Assembly (NCBI GenBank): GCA_039029275.1
Contig: JBCCGL010000001.1
Span: forward strand, 62,001 to 126,000
Reading direction: 5' to 3'
DNA length: 64,000 bases
Origin: JBCCGL01 sp039029275
Lineage (GTDB): Bacteria > Pseudomonadota > Gammaproteobacteria > JBCCGL01
Program-made: the position numbers and the translations under genes
Shown: positions 36,501-45,332 of the stretch, one piece after another
Numbering within the stretch: position 1 is the first letter of the stretch
How the letters are laid out: the number at the start of each line of letters is the position of its first letter
Notes under the pieces: generated by a model
The model's database searches: none
What the model saw: the letters and a program-made list of their open reading frames with translations, nothing else
Told to the model about the DNA's origin: nothing

Positions 36501-37109
36501 GTGCGTTGGATCATCCGGATTCGCACGCTCGCTTTGCTTGCAGTTGCGATGGTTCTTGGTGCGTGCGCGACCCCAACCAACTACATCGTCTTGCTCGATG
36601 GTGAAGACGGCAAACCAACCGGCGCAGTGGTTGTCAGTAACGAGCAAGGCGCGCGAACCCTCGATAGTGCGGGTCAGGCAGTTGAACTAACGGATTCACC
36701 CGACGTTGCGCCAGGCACGATCGACGACGCCACGATCGAGCGCGATTTCGCTCAGGCGCTTGAAGCGGCACCGCTTAAACCTCGCAGTTTCCTGTTGTAC
36801 TTTGAATTTGGCGGCTCAGAGTTAACCGAAGAGTCGCGTCAACTCATTCCGGAAATTCTCGCGGAAATCAGGCAACGTCCAGCGCCCAATATTGGTGTAA
36901 TTGGCCACACCGACACAGCGGGAGGCGCAGAGTTGAATAGTCGTCTCGCGCTGGGGCGGGCGCAGAAAGTCCTGTCGCTGCTTCTGTTCGCTGGTGTCGA
37001 CGAATCCTTGATTGATGTCAGCTCACACGGTGAAAACAATCCGCTGATTAATACGGGTGATGGGGTTGACGAACCGCGCAATCGTCGCGTCGAAGTTGTG
37101 ATTCGATAA
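36501..37109 (+). CDS. OmpA-family peptidoglycan-binding lipoprotein
   Basis: 202 residues from a GTG start: signal peptide with lipobox LGAC (Cys about 22), then an OmpA C-terminal domain (about 95-202) with 'LYFEFGGSELTEESRQLIPEI', 'IGVIGHTDTAGGAELNSRLALGRAQKV' and 'EPRNRRVEVVI'. It would tether the outer membrane to the wall. Coupled to the FecR gene upstream; such pairs are often found beside CHASE2 adenylate cyclases, but none is adjacent here. Confidence 0.9.
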   Translation: MRWIIRIRTLALLAVAMVLGACATPTNYIVLLDGEDGKPTGAVVVSNEQGARTLDSAGQAVELTDSPDVAPGTIDDATIERDFAQALEAAPLKPRSFLLYFEFGGSELTEESRQLIPEILAEIRQRPAPNIGVIGHTDTAGGAELNSRLALGRAQKVLSLLLFAGVDESLIDVSSHGENNPLINTGDGVDEPRNRRVEVVIR

Positions 37110-37173
37110 CAGTTTTACGCACTTCATTTCATTGCTTTATTTATACGGCGTTTAAGCCAACAATACGGCTGTT

Positions 37174-38091
37174 ATGAATACAGCCGCTGCTAAACAACCG
37201 CTGCCTCGCCTCGGTTACATTTTTCTCGCCGCGATAACAATTTTCTGGGGTCTTAACTGGCCTGGCATGAAAATCACACTGGCAGAAGTGCCGGTGTGGT
37301 GGTTCCGCGCGTCGTGCGTTTGGTTCGGCGCGTTTGCGTTGCTGAGTTTGTCGGCGCTGTCCGGCAATCGCATCAAACCGAGAAAAGACGAACTGGCGCC
37401 GATAATCTGGTGCGCGGTTTTCAATGTTTGCGGCTGGCATATTTTTTCAGCCTACGGCGTCTCGCAAATCCCGGCGGGGCGAGCATCAATCATTGCCTTT
37501 ACGATGCCGCTATGGGCATCGCTCCTCGCGGTTTACTACCTGCAGGAAAAATTTTCACTCGTCAAAGCACTCGGTCTGGCGTTGGGCATGTCCGGGCTTG
37601 GCGTGTTGATTGGCACGGATTTGATCCTGTTAAAGGAGTTTCCCGTGGGCTCGCTGTTGATGCTGGGTGCAGCGGTCGCGTGGGCGATGGGCACCGTGCT
37701 GTTTAAACGCGGCGGGTGGGATCTTCCGGTCGCAAGCAGCATCGCGTGGCAGCTGATTTTCGGTGCAATACCCATAACTCTGGGCGCAATTTTGATCGAC
37801 CCGTTTCCTGATCTGCGTTTGTTAAGCCTGCCTGCATGGATAGCGCTAATTTATGTGTTTCTGGGGCCGATGACGTTTTGTCAGTGGGCGTATCTGAAAG
37901 TCGTGCATATGTTTCCTGCGTCTATCGCCGCAATCGGCACTTTGATGATTCCGGTTGTTGGCGTCTATTCCAGTTCTATGATTTTAGAAGAGCACGTTGG
38001 ATGGAGCGAGGTTGTGGCCCTGGGACTGATTTGTCTGGCACTGGTCGTGGTGTTGGTTATACCCAGTCTCAAGGTTCGCCGCTCACGCTGA
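37174..38091 (+). CDS. EamA-family DMT transporter
   Basis: 305 residues, ten predicted transmembrane segments in two EamA repeats ('TIFWGLNWPGMKITLAEVPVWWFR', 'FTMPLWASLLAVYYLQEKFS', 'MIPVVGVYSSSMILEEHVGWSE'). Substrate unknown. It lies 45 bp upstream of the M20 amidohydrolase and may be cotranscribed, suggesting uptake or export of that enzyme's substrate or product. Confidence 0.88.
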   Translation: MNTAAAKQPLPRLGYIFLAAITIFWGLNWPGMKITLAEVPVWWFRASCVWFGAFALLSLSALSGNRIKPRKDELAPIIWCAVFNVCGWHIFSAYGVSQIPAGRASIIAFTMPLWASLLAVYYLQEKFSLVKALGLALGMSGLGVLIGTDLILLKEFPVGSLLMLGAAVAWAMGTVLFKRGGWDLPVASSIAWQLIFGAIPITLGAILIDPFPDLRLLSLPAWIALIYVFLGPMTFCQWAYLKVVHMFPASIAAIGTLMIPVVGVYSSSMILEEHVGWSEVVALGLICLALVVVLVIPSLKVRRSR

Positions 38092-38136
38092 CGGCACGCA
38101 ATAATCACTCGCACATAGAAAATTGATGGCAAAAAA

Positions 38137-39723
38137 ATGAGCGACTCACACAAACAATTTGCACTTGCCTGGGTTGATGACAATCAAGCGCAACTCTCCG
38201 ACTGGAATCAAGTTATTTTCGATTTTGCTGAAACCGCGTGGCGCGAGTACCGTTCCTGCGAATGGTATGTCCATCAGTTAAAACAAGAGGGATTCGAAGT
38301 CGAACAAGAAAGTGGTGGGATGCCCACAGCGTTTTGCGCGACCTGGCGCAACGGTGACGGGCCAACCATCGGCGGCTACGCGGAATACGATGCCGTGCCC
38401 GGCAATTGTCAGGCGGCCGATACCGTGCAACGCGCACGCGATGGGCTAAGCGTACACGCCGGCGGTCATACCGACCCGCATTCCGCGTTGGGTATCAGTT
38501 CGCTCGGCGGGTTTCTTGCGGCCAAGGCGTCGATGGAAGCAAATGATATTCCCGGCACATTAAAATTTTTTGGGGAGCCTGCGGAAAAAGTGCGCGGTTC
38601 CAAACCGATTCACGCGGCGAAGGGTTATTACGATGATCTAAATGCTGCAATCAGTTTTCACCCTTTTTACATGCTGCCTTTGTGCAACACAACGCGTTGG
38701 GATACGCATTGCGGTGCCGCTTACGCGGTGATTTACACCTTCGAATGCCCTCAGCCTGAAACGTGGTTAGCGCAAAGTGATGAAGCGGGTTCTCCCATCC
38801 CCGCGTCACACGCCTCGGCGCGTGCGCCGGGGGCCAACGACGCTCTGGTGCAGATGTACACGTCGTCCAAAATGCTGAAGGAATCGATGATTGCCGCAGG
38901 CACCGGGTGGTCGATGAACGAGTGCATCTTGACCGCCGGGCAGGCCACGGCGGACAACCTGCCCGCGCAAATCGCCCAAATCCAATACATCATGCGCGTA
39001 CCCGATATTGAAATGGCTGAGACGGTGATGCAGGTGCTGGACCAAAACGCCGAAGCCGCGGCGCAGATATCCCACTGCACATGGAAGCGCGACTGGGTTT
39101 CCAAATCGCGCCCCGGGTTGCCGAATCACACGCTGGCTGAATTGACCTACCGCAATCTTGAAAGGGTTGGTCCGCCTCAATTCAATCAAGCTGACGCTGT
39201 AAAAAAGGCACAGGAGATTCAGCGCAATTTGGGGTTGGAGGCGATGGACGAACCATTTTTGCCAGCATCCATGCGATTGATTGCACCGCAGGATGCCGAA
39301 CGCGAATTGCGTAAACAATTGCCGGAGTGGCAAAAAAACTTCACCTCGGACGACTACACAGAATATTGCTGGCATGCACCGACCGTGCGTTTATACATAG
39401 GCCGTCCGGCGTTGCGGGCACCCGCCGGGTACCACTACCCTGCATGGGTAATGAACGCACTGGGTGGCATCCGCGAAACCATCGACCCGATGATTAACTG
39501 CGCGAGTAAAACCATTGCTGCAACTGTTATCGATTTATTGACTCAGCCCGAATTACTCCAAAAAGCGCAGGACGAGTTTGACCAGCGCACCGGTGGTGTC
39601 GGCGGCGAAAAATGGATCGCGCCGCTGTGTGACTACGAATCGCCGCATCAATTTCGCTGGCCGGAGTACATTGAAACAGCGAGGGGTTGGGAGTGGTGGA
39701 TTCCGACTTACATACGCAAGTGA
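38137..39723 (+). CDS. M20-family amidohydrolase, AbgB-like
   Basis: 528 residues of M20 metallopeptidase fold with an inserted dimerisation domain. 'GPTIGGYAEYDAVPG' carries the Asp of the first metal site, 'FGEPAEKVRGSKPIHAAKGYYDDLNAAISFHP' the Glu and His ligands. It resembles p-aminobenzoyl-glutamate hydrolase subunit B and related aminoacylases but is longer than most AbgB proteins. The upstream DMT transporter is probably a functional partner. Confidence 0.87.
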   Translation: MSDSHKQFALAWVDDNQAQLSDWNQVIFDFAETAWREYRSCEWYVHQLKQEGFEVEQESGGMPTAFCATWRNGDGPTIGGYAEYDAVPGNCQAADTVQRARDGLSVHAGGHTDPHSALGISSLGGFLAAKASMEANDIPGTLKFFGEPAEKVRGSKPIHAAKGYYDDLNAAISFHPFYMLPLCNTTRWDTHCGAAYAVIYTFECPQPETWLAQSDEAGSPIPASHASARAPGANDALVQMYTSSKMLKESMIAAGTGWSMNECILTAGQATADNLPAQIAQIQYIMRVPDIEMAETVMQVLDQNAEAAAQISHCTWKRDWVSKSRPGLPNHTLAELTYRNLERVGPPQFNQADAVKKAQEIQRNLGLEAMDEPFLPASMRLIAPQDAERELRKQLPEWQKNFTSDDYTEYCWHAPTVRLYIGRPALRAPAGYHYPAWVMNALGGIRETIDPMINCASKTIAATVIDLLTQPELLQKAQDEFDQRTGGVGGEKWIAPLCDYESPHQFRWPEYIETARGWEWWIPTYIRK

Positions 39724-40142
39724 GTGTTGATTTCGCCCGCCAATCATTCGCGGCTTAATTTCGCAAAGTGCTCGGCGAGCGATAGATAATTTACCATCGT
39801 ACACACGACGAGCTCTGGAAAATTTTTTTAACAAAGTTAGTAAAAGAAAAACTAACCCAAATTCACGCACCCTGATATCTATCGGAGCGCAATAAATCTG
39901 CTTTACAGATTAGGTATCGGCAAACATCGGTAACTCATTGTGCCGCGACGAACGTTGCAAATGAACACGGAATTAATCGCGGCGCGACTCAGGCTTTTAT
40001 TAATAAACAACAGAAGACGCACTTTTTGGCTACTTTTTGGGCGAACAAAAAGTAGCTCGCTCACTCGGCACGCGGTTAAATCAAATCGCTGGCATTCGGT
40101 GAGCGAAACCGAGAGCAACTAAACTACGCCGCAATAAGAGAT
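39724..40142. other. Intergenic region with one palindromic repeat
   Basis: 419 bp between the amidohydrolase and cobJ, which converge. Apart from the hairpin at 40029-40056 I see only AT-rich DNA. The minus-strand frame over 39903-40118 is a translation of the repeat, not a gene. Confidence 0.6.
40029..40056. repeat. GCTACTTTTTG palindromic repeat, copy 1
   Basis: Perfect 11-bp inverted repeat GCTACTTTTTG/CAAAAAGTAGC with loop GGCGAA. The identical arms recur at 43698-43727, with flanking similarity (GCA-TTTTTG before, TCGCTC after). It lies 87 bp past the cobJ stop. Confidence 0.85.
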
Positions 40143-40895
40143 CTAGACACCCTTGCCCGCATACCCCCTCGGCGTGTACATCCACTTGCCGTTGTAACGC
40201 GTTTCACTGTTGCCTACCATGACCAGCGTAAGCATATCGACGTCTTTAGCGTCCAGCTCAGCAAGCAATATTACGCGGACGTCTTCAGTGTCGCGCCCTA
40301 AGTTGCGTGCAATAATCACGGGTGTTTCGCCACCGCGTTGTGACATCAAAATATCGCGCGCCTTGTTGAGCTGCCAGTCGCGACGCGTCGAAACGGGATT
40401 GTAAAACGAGACGACGAAGTCCCCCGCAGCAGCCGCATTTAGTCGTTGCTCGATCACATCCCACGGTGTCAGCAGGTCGGAGAGCGAGATTGTGCAGAAG
40501 TCGTGGCCGAGCGGCGCACCGACTCGTGCCGCCGCCAGCTGCATCGCCGAGATGCCGGGGATCACTTCGACTTCGACATCGCTCCAACGATCGGCGGCGT
40601 CGCTCGCAAGCTGCTCGAACACGACCGTCGCCATCGCGTAGATACCCGGATCACCGCTCGAAATCAAGGCGGTGATTTTCCCGCTCGCAGCTAATTCAAG
40701 CGCAAGTTTTGCGCGATCAATTTCCTCGCCCAGTTCTTTATCGTGACGCGTTTTACCTTCGCCCAACTCGCCCAGCAGGTCAATGTACAAACCGTAGGCG
40801 ACCCAGTCCGTCGCCTGTGTCAGCGCACTGCGCGCTGCGGGCACGAGTAAATCCAAAGCACCGGGACCGGTGCCGATAATAAAAAGCTTTTGCAT
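40143..40895 (-). CDS. cobJ: Precorrin-3B C17-methyltransferase
   Basis: 250 residues of the class III corrin methyltransferase fold. 'LFIIGTGPGALDLLVPAARSAL' is the first loop, 'ALISSGDPGIYAMATVVFEQL' the SAM-binding region and 'TPVIIARNLGRDTEDVRV' the C-terminal block. It methylates C17 and contracts the ring of the B12 precursor. It starts two bases after cbiG and is the last gene of the block. Confidence 0.95.
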   Translation of the reverse strand: MQKLFIIGTGPGALDLLVPAARSALTQATDWVAYGLYIDLLGELGEGKTRHDKELGEEIDRAKLALELAASGKITALISSGDPGIYAMATVVFEQLASDAADRWSDVEVEVIPGISAMQLAAARVGAPLGHDFCTISLSDLLTPWDVIEQRLNAAAAGDFVVSFYNPVSTRRDWQLNKARDILMSQRGGETPVIIARNLGRDTEDVRVILLAELDAKDVDMLTLVMVGNSETRYNGKWMYTPRGYAGKGV

Positions 40896-40897
40896 GA

Positions 40898-41668
40898 CTA
40901 CTTTTCTGGAAGATAGGCGCGCGCCAACGCAAACGTCGCGCGCGAACTTTTGTGTTTTGTGATTAACAATTCTGCGTCACCGCCAGAGAGCGCCTCTGCA
41001 CCCGCCAGTGCCGCCGCTTCTGCCACGCCCCAGCACCCGACGGCGTCAAAAACGTGCTGCGACTTCTCGCTTAGCCGTTCGGTGTATTCGAGCAGCTTAG
41101 TCGCAGGATAAAACCGTGCCGGTTCCTCAAGGTTGTCCGCCCATTCGAGCAGCCCTTTTTCGTCGACTTTTACATCGACGCTGGCGGCCATGGCTATTTC
41201 TTCGCGACCGGAAATCACCGGGTTTTCGCGCAATGTGCTATCGATCAGATCGAGAATATCGTCGCTCGGGCAGTCGCGCTCGCAGCCCACGCCCGCCACG
41301 TAAACCGGTCGCGTGTAACTTTGCGCTGTTGTGATCACGCACTGCGCGTCGAGCAGTTCGGCGACTTCGCGCGCCCATTCGTTCGCGCCACCTTCGTGCC
41401 CCGACACCAGCGGAATCACAAAGCGTCCGCGCTCGTCGAGCACCAGTACCGGCGGATCGCTGTGCTTGCTATCCAGCACCGACGCCAAGGTACGCACGAC
41501 GATGCCGGTCGCGCAGATGAAAACGATGCGATGGCCCGCGCGATACCACTCGCGCATTTGCTCGCCAAAGGGTTGCGGTTTGAACCAGTGCTCGCATTCG
41601 AGCGATTGCGCAAGGTGCTCGCCCAGACGCGAGCCGATTTCGGTCAAACTGACTATGCGCGTGCTCAT
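40898..41668 (-). CDS. cbiG: CbiG-like protein lacking the middle domain (CbiG_N + CobE-like)
   Basis: 256 residues. The N-terminal half has the CbiG_N core 'ICATGIVVRTLA...PPVLVLDERGRFVIPLVSGHEGGANE'. The C-terminal half matches CbiG_C/CobE ('GVGCERDCPSDDILDLIDSTL', 'AVGCWGVAEAAALAGA'). Classical CbiG, cobalt-precorrin-5A hydrolase, is longer, with a middle domain; here the two parts join directly around residue 125. It overlaps cobI by four bases. In a late-cobalt-insertion cluster it may act like CobE or perform the deacetylation step. Confidence 0.85.
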   Translation of the reverse strand: MSTRIVSLTEIGSRLGEHLAQSLECEHWFKPQPFGEQMREWYRAGHRIVFICATGIVVRTLASVLDSKHSDPPVLVLDERGRFVIPLVSGHEGGANEWAREVAELLDAQCVITTAQSYTRPVYVAGVGCERDCPSDDILDLIDSTLRENPVISGREEIAMAASVDVKVDEKGLLEWADNLEEPARFYPATKLLEYTERLSEKSQHVFDAVGCWGVAEAAALAGAEALSGGDAELLITKHKSSRATFALARAYLPEK

Positions 41669-42366
41669 GATTGACGTGTCACCATAAACAAAGAGAAATA
41701 CGAACCGGGACCTTCCGGCAATTCGGCGATATTGTGAATGATGGTTTGATCCTCCATCGTCGCGTGCTCAACGTACACGGCGTCGTGCACTCGACCCGAA
41801 ATTGCTATGCGCTCGGCAATGCGGTGCCGTTGTCTCCCGACTTTCATAATAACAACACTGTCGTGCGTCGCCAGTGCTTCATCGAGCGCCGCATCGGTCG
41901 TGAACGCCGGCATCACCAGCAGCGATTGATTAAGCCGCGTCAATGGCGCAAGACTCGCCGCGCTGGATGCGCTCACAGACGTGATTCCCGGTACCACGGC
42001 GCAGTGATGCTCGCCTTTGAGCAAATCGTACAGATAAATAAACGAACCGTATAACAACGGGTCGCCCAGGCACAGAAACACTACATTTGCGCCTGCGGAT
42101 AACTCCACCGAGATTGCTTTTGCCGCCTCGCCGTAAATTGCTTCAGTACTGTCGCGTTCGCCGAGCGACATTGGCAACCCGATGGCCATTTCGCGCTGGC
42201 CTTCGCGTATGTGCGCCGAGGCGATCGCGCGCGCGGTGGACTCTTTTGCAAACGTGGCGGGGTACACAACAAGGTCGGCTGACTCGATTGTGCGCACCGC
42301 TTTGAGCGTGAGCAATTCGGGGTCGCCGGGGCCGACACCAATGCCATAAAACGTGCCTGCCGTCAT
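41665..42366 (-). CDS. cobI: Precorrin-2 C20-methyltransferase
   Basis: 233 residues from ATG 42366, which overlaps the cobL stop as ATGA; the longer frame to 42480 only reads inside cobL. 'YGIGVGPGDPELLTLKAVRTI' and 'VVFLCLGDPLLYGSFIYLYDLL' are the family signatures. It uses SAM to make precorrin-3A. Confidence 0.95.
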   Translation of the reverse strand: MTAGTFYGIGVGPGDPELLTLKAVRTIESADLVVYPATFAKESTARAIASAHIREGQREMAIGLPMSLGERDSTEAIYGEAAKAISVELSAGANVVFLCLGDPLLYGSFIYLYDLLKGEHHCAVVPGITSVSASSAASLAPLTRLNQSLLVMPAFTTDAALDEALATHDSVVIMKVGRQRHRIAERIAISGRVHDAVYVEHATMEDQTIIHNIAELPEGPGSYFSLFMVTRQS

Positions 42367-43568
42367 GGCTTGCGCGCCGTCGCAAGCAGCACCGGCAGTT
42401 GCGCACGCATCGTGGTGTGCGAGCCGAGCGGTGCCGCGTGACTGATCGATAATTCGGTGAATTCCGCCGCTACTGGCCACGCGTGGCCTTGCAGCGCAGT
42501 GCGGGTTTCGAGCGTCACACCCGCGGCGACCAAGCGGCCGCCAGACCTCAAGCGCTGCCAGCAGATTTCAAGCACATCGCTCAGCGCACCGTCGGTTCCA
42601 CCGATGTAGATGGCGTCTGGATCGGGGAGGTTTTCACACGCGTCCGGGGCAGCACCGTCAATCAAGTCCAGGTTACCGTGGTCGCCGAAGCGATCCAGAT
42701 TGGTGCGAAAAACCGATTGGCGTTTCTCATCGCGCTCGATCGCAAAGACGTGTGCCAGAGGCGACCAGCGCGCCCACTCAATCGCGATACCACCGCTGCC
42801 CGCGCCGATGTCCCAGCCAACTTCACCTGCCGATAGCGACAATCGGGAAAGCGCCGCCAGACGCACTTCGCGTTTGGTAAACTGATTGTCGCCGCCTTCG
42901 GCAAACACGGCGTCGTCGATACCGGGAAATGCCGGGAGCAACCCGCCCTCACCTTGCACCTCGACGAAAAGCAGATTCAGCGGATTAAATGTTTCTTGTT
43001 TAGCAGCAAGCGTCGCAGCATCCGCTTGCGTGATTTTTTCTTGCGCAGAGTCGAGCGCCTCGAGCACATGCACCTGACTTTCTTCAAACCCGGTGTCGAC
43101 CAATTCGCGCGCGATTTTTTGCGGTGTGTTTTTCGCGTCGGTAAAAACGGCCAGCGTTTTTCCGGCGCCGAGCGTGGCGCGAAGTCGTCGCATCGGCCGA
43201 CCGTGCAAACTGACAAACGCGACGGACTGCCACGGCTTGCCGATTCGCGCGCACGCGCTTTGCACGGTTGTCACATTGGGATGAAAGCGCAGATCGTCGC
43301 TCCCGACGTTGCGCAGCAGCCAACTGCCAATACCAAAATAAAGCGCATCGCCGGATGCCAAAACAACAGTGTTTTTACCAGCGTGTTGATCCAGCACATC
43401 GGCGAGATTATCGAGTGGCGAGGGATACACAATTTTTTCTGCGTCGCCGCAATCGACGGATTCAAAATGACGACTGGCGCCGATAACCACATCGGCCTGT
43501 TGCAGAGCGTTCGCCGCTGAGGGGGGCACGATTAGAGCGGTGCCTAAACTGACAACATCGATCACCAC
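42363..43568 (-). CDS. cobL: Precorrin-6Y C5,15-methyltransferase (decarboxylating), CbiE-CbiT fusion
   Basis: 401 residues. The N-terminal CbiE half (about 1-200) has 'LASGDALYFGIGSWLLR'; the C-terminal CbiT half (about 215-400) has 'FTKREVRLAALSRLSLSAGEVGWDIGAGSGGIAIEWAR' with the SAM motif. It methylates C5 and C15 and removes the acetate carboxyl at C12. First gene of the overlapping cobL-cobI-cbiG-cobJ block; 285 bp containing a palindromic repeat lie between it and cobH. Confidence 0.95.
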   Translation of the reverse strand: MVIDVVSLGTALIVPPSAANALQQADVVIGASRHFESVDCGDAEKIVYPSPLDNLADVLDQHAGKNTVVLASGDALYFGIGSWLLRNVGSDDLRFHPNVTTVQSACARIGKPWQSVAFVSLHGRPMRRLRATLGAGKTLAVFTDAKNTPQKIARELVDTGFEESQVHVLEALDSAQEKITQADAATLAAKQETFNPLNLLFVEVQGEGGLLPAFPGIDDAVFAEGGDNQFTKREVRLAALSRLSLSAGEVGWDIGAGSGGIAIEWARWSPLAHVFAIERDEKRQSVFRTNLDRFGDHGNLDLIDGAAPDACENLPDPDAIYIGGTDGALSDVLEICWQRLRSGGRLVAAGVTLETRTALQGHAWPVAAEFTELSISHAAPLGSHTTMRAQLPVLLATARKP

Positions 43569-43697
43569 GATTGAGCACTCAATACGAAAAAGCGCGCGGT
43601 GCTGTTTGAGCGTAGAGCGAGTTCAGCGCGCGCGGAAAAGAAACCAGCGAACATTGAGTTAAAGTAGAACATTCGGATCACAAAAAGCGCATTTTTG

Positions 43698-43727
43698 GCT
43701 ACTTTTTGGGCACGAACAAAAAGTAGC
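43698..43727. repeat. GCTACTTTTTG palindromic repeat, copy 2
   Basis: Same 11-bp arms as 40029-40056, with an 8-base loop (GGCACGAA). It lies between cobH and cobL, so the two copies bracket cobL-cobI-cbiG-cobJ. Confidence 0.85.
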
Positions 43728-43853
43728 TCGCTCGCGATGCACGTCGCAAGTAAAGATTAGAAAAATCAGCGAGCGAACCCATTATCGACGCAAAACAAGA
43801 ACGCGTGCGATTGTTTTCGCTCAGTTTTGAAATGTCTTCAATGCGCGATCGCA

Positions 43854-44495
43854 TCAAAAAAACACACCCTTGTTCATCCTTCCCAGCGCATTGATAATCG
43901 CGCTTGCGATTGCGCTCCCACCCTGTTTACCAAGCAGCGTGATGACGTTCATCTGTAAGAGCTCGCACTCTTCCCACAAAACTTCTTTCGACTCAGCAGC
44001 ACCGACAAACCCGACCGGCACGCCGATCACCAGCGCGGGCTTGGGCACACCAAGCTGGATCAGTTCGAGCAGGCGAAACAGGGCGGTCGGAGCGTTGCCG
44101 ATAACGGCGATGGAATCTTCGAGGTGATCGCCCCAGTAGTCGAGTGCGGCCATGCTGCGGGTTTGACCGGTGGCCTTGGCCTTTTCCGCAACCCCGAAAC
44201 TATTGAGATGGCATTGCACCTGACTCTCGACGTAACGCCTACTGATCCCGTGGACGATCATTTCCACGTCACAGAGGATCGGTTTGTTGTCTTTTAACGC
44301 GAACAGGCCCGCATCGACGGCACCTTCGGTAAAACGCAGATGTTCGGCGACACCCGGCATCCCGCAGGTATGCACCACGCGCATCACCACCTGCTGCTGC
44401 TTTTCATCGTAGTGGCTAAGATCGGTGCACTCCCGAATTAACTCGAAAGAGCGTCTTTCGATCTCGAGTGGATCCTGAACAAATTCGTACGCCAT
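43854..44495 (-). CDS. cobH: Precorrin-8X methylmutase
   Basis: 213 residues. The catalytic His is in 'VMRVVHTCGMPGVAEHLRFTEGAVDAG'; 'ILCDVEMIVHGISRR' and 'GNAPTALFRLLELIQLG...VIGVPVGFVGAAESK' are family blocks. It moves the C11 methyl to C12 giving hydrogenobyrinate. It follows the chelatase gene by 142 bp on the same strand. Confidence 0.96.
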   Translation of the reverse strand: MAYEFVQDPLEIERRSFELIRECTDLSHYDEKQQQVVMRVVHTCGMPGVAEHLRFTEGAVDAGLFALKDNKPILCDVEMIVHGISRRYVESQVQCHLNSFGVAEKAKATGQTRSMAALDYWGDHLEDSIAVIGNAPTALFRLLELIQLGVPKPALVIGVPVGFVGAAESKEVLWEECELLQMNVITLLGKQGGSAIASAIINALGRMNKGVFF

Positions 44496-44637
44496 GCGTG
44501 GCTATCCTGTGTGCTGCGCGCGCAATATACGCTTATTTTTTATGGATTTAGCTGTTGGCTCAAACGACGGCATCGCATTTTCTCAATCTTTTTGGCGACT
44601 TGTGATTCGGGGGCGCAATGCTGGCAAAAGCGCGGCC

Positions 44638-45309
44638 TTAGCGCAATGCCAATTGGTCGATATGTTGGTAGCGGGCATTCATTTGCGTCGCGAGTTTGCG
44701 CGCCCGACCCAGGCGCACCGACGACTGCTCGGTATCGATCACAAAAACATCCGCCCGCAACGCGATATCGCGTGTCTCGTCGCGACTGCGCGCGTCGGTC
44801 AGAATCACGAGCCGACGCACTTGTTCGGGGTTTTTACGCGCGAGTTGTTCCAGTCTGTTAGCCGCGAGCTGCAGCGCTCGGCGCAAGGGTGTGCCACCAC
44901 CGCTGCCGATGCGCTCGAGCAGCGGACGCATATCACGCGAAGGCTTGCGCGCACTCTGCAGAGTGGTAATGCCGTCGTTGCCAAAACCCACCAGCTCGAG
45001 TATTTGCCGCGATGCATACGCTTGTCGACAAATGTCCACCAGCGCACCCTTGGCCTTGGCGATCGCCTTGTTGGTGAGCAGCGAGCCGGATGTATCGAGC
45101 AGTACCAGCCAGATTTCCTGGTTGTCCGCGCCGCGCGCAAGCCAGTGCAAAGTCGATATCGCGGGCTTGCCGGGTGAATCGTGGTTTTGCGGATCACTCA
45201 AGGTCGCGACCCAATCGATCGACGAAGAAAATACGCTGCCGTTACGTATATTGCGACCGCGCGCTGCCGCCAATGCACCTCGATTGCGCAGCGCGCTATT
45301 TACGTGACT
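44638..45309 (-). CDS. chlD: ChlD-type VWA C-terminal part, reached by -1 frameshift
   Basis: 223 codons in frame -1 relative to the upstream AAA+ ORF. It has a VWA domain with MIDAS 'LLDTSGS' and 'GSGGGTPLRRAL', as in the C-terminal half of ChlD/BchD. The conserved segment 'ALRNRGALAAARGRNIR' upstream of the first possible start (TTG 45273) is in frame right up to the A-run, which argues that translation enters by frameshift rather than by its own start. The fused product would have about 561 residues. It would act as medium subunit of a metal chelatase, here presumably for cobalt. Confidence 0.85.
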   Translation of the reverse strand, partial: SHVNSALRNRGALAAARGRNIRNGSVFSSSIDWVATLSDPQNHDSPGKPAISTLHWLARGADNQEIWLVLLDTSGSLLTNKAIAKAKGALVDICRQAYASRQILELVGFGNDGITTLQSARKPSRDMRPLLERIGSGGGTPLRRALQLAANRLEQLARKNPEQVRRLVILTDARSRDETRDIALRADVFVIDTEQSSVRLGRARKLATQMNARYQHIDQLALR

Positions 45310-45332
45310 TTTTTTTTATCGGTGGCGTCACC
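45259..45332 (-). other. Probable programmed -1 ribosomal frameshift signal in chlD
   Basis: In order on the minus strand: SD-like GGTGAC (45332-45327), nine bases, A9 run (45317-45309) read as three AAA codons in the zero frame, zero-frame TAA (45302-45300), and a perfect 9-bp stem GCGCGCTGC (45296-45288)/GCAGCGCGC (45267-45259). An upstream SD, an A-rich slippery site and a downstream stem are the dnaX-type parts of a -1 frameshift. The 12-base spacer to the stem is longer than in dnaX. Confidence 0.8.

Noticed and set aside
39553..39870. 105-codon minus-strand frame at the end of the M20 gene
   Set aside because: Half of it is antisense to the amidohydrolase and the rest has no protein character or ribosome site.
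39903..40118. 71-codon minus-strand frame before cobJ
   Set aside because: It mainly translates the GCTACTTTTTG repeat ('ELLFVRPKSSQKV'), a common false prediction.
43569..43853. Cobalamin riboswitch upstream of cobL or elsewhere near the cob genes
   Set aside because: I looked for the B12-box and a conserved multi-stem leader upstream of cobS, cobH, cobL and chlD and saw none; only the palindromic repeat is present.
44638..45273. VWA ORF as an independent gene from TTG 45273
   Set aside because: ChlD-like sequence is already in frame upstream of the TTG, no ribosome site precedes it, and the frame opens exactly at the A9 run, so frameshift entry explains it better.
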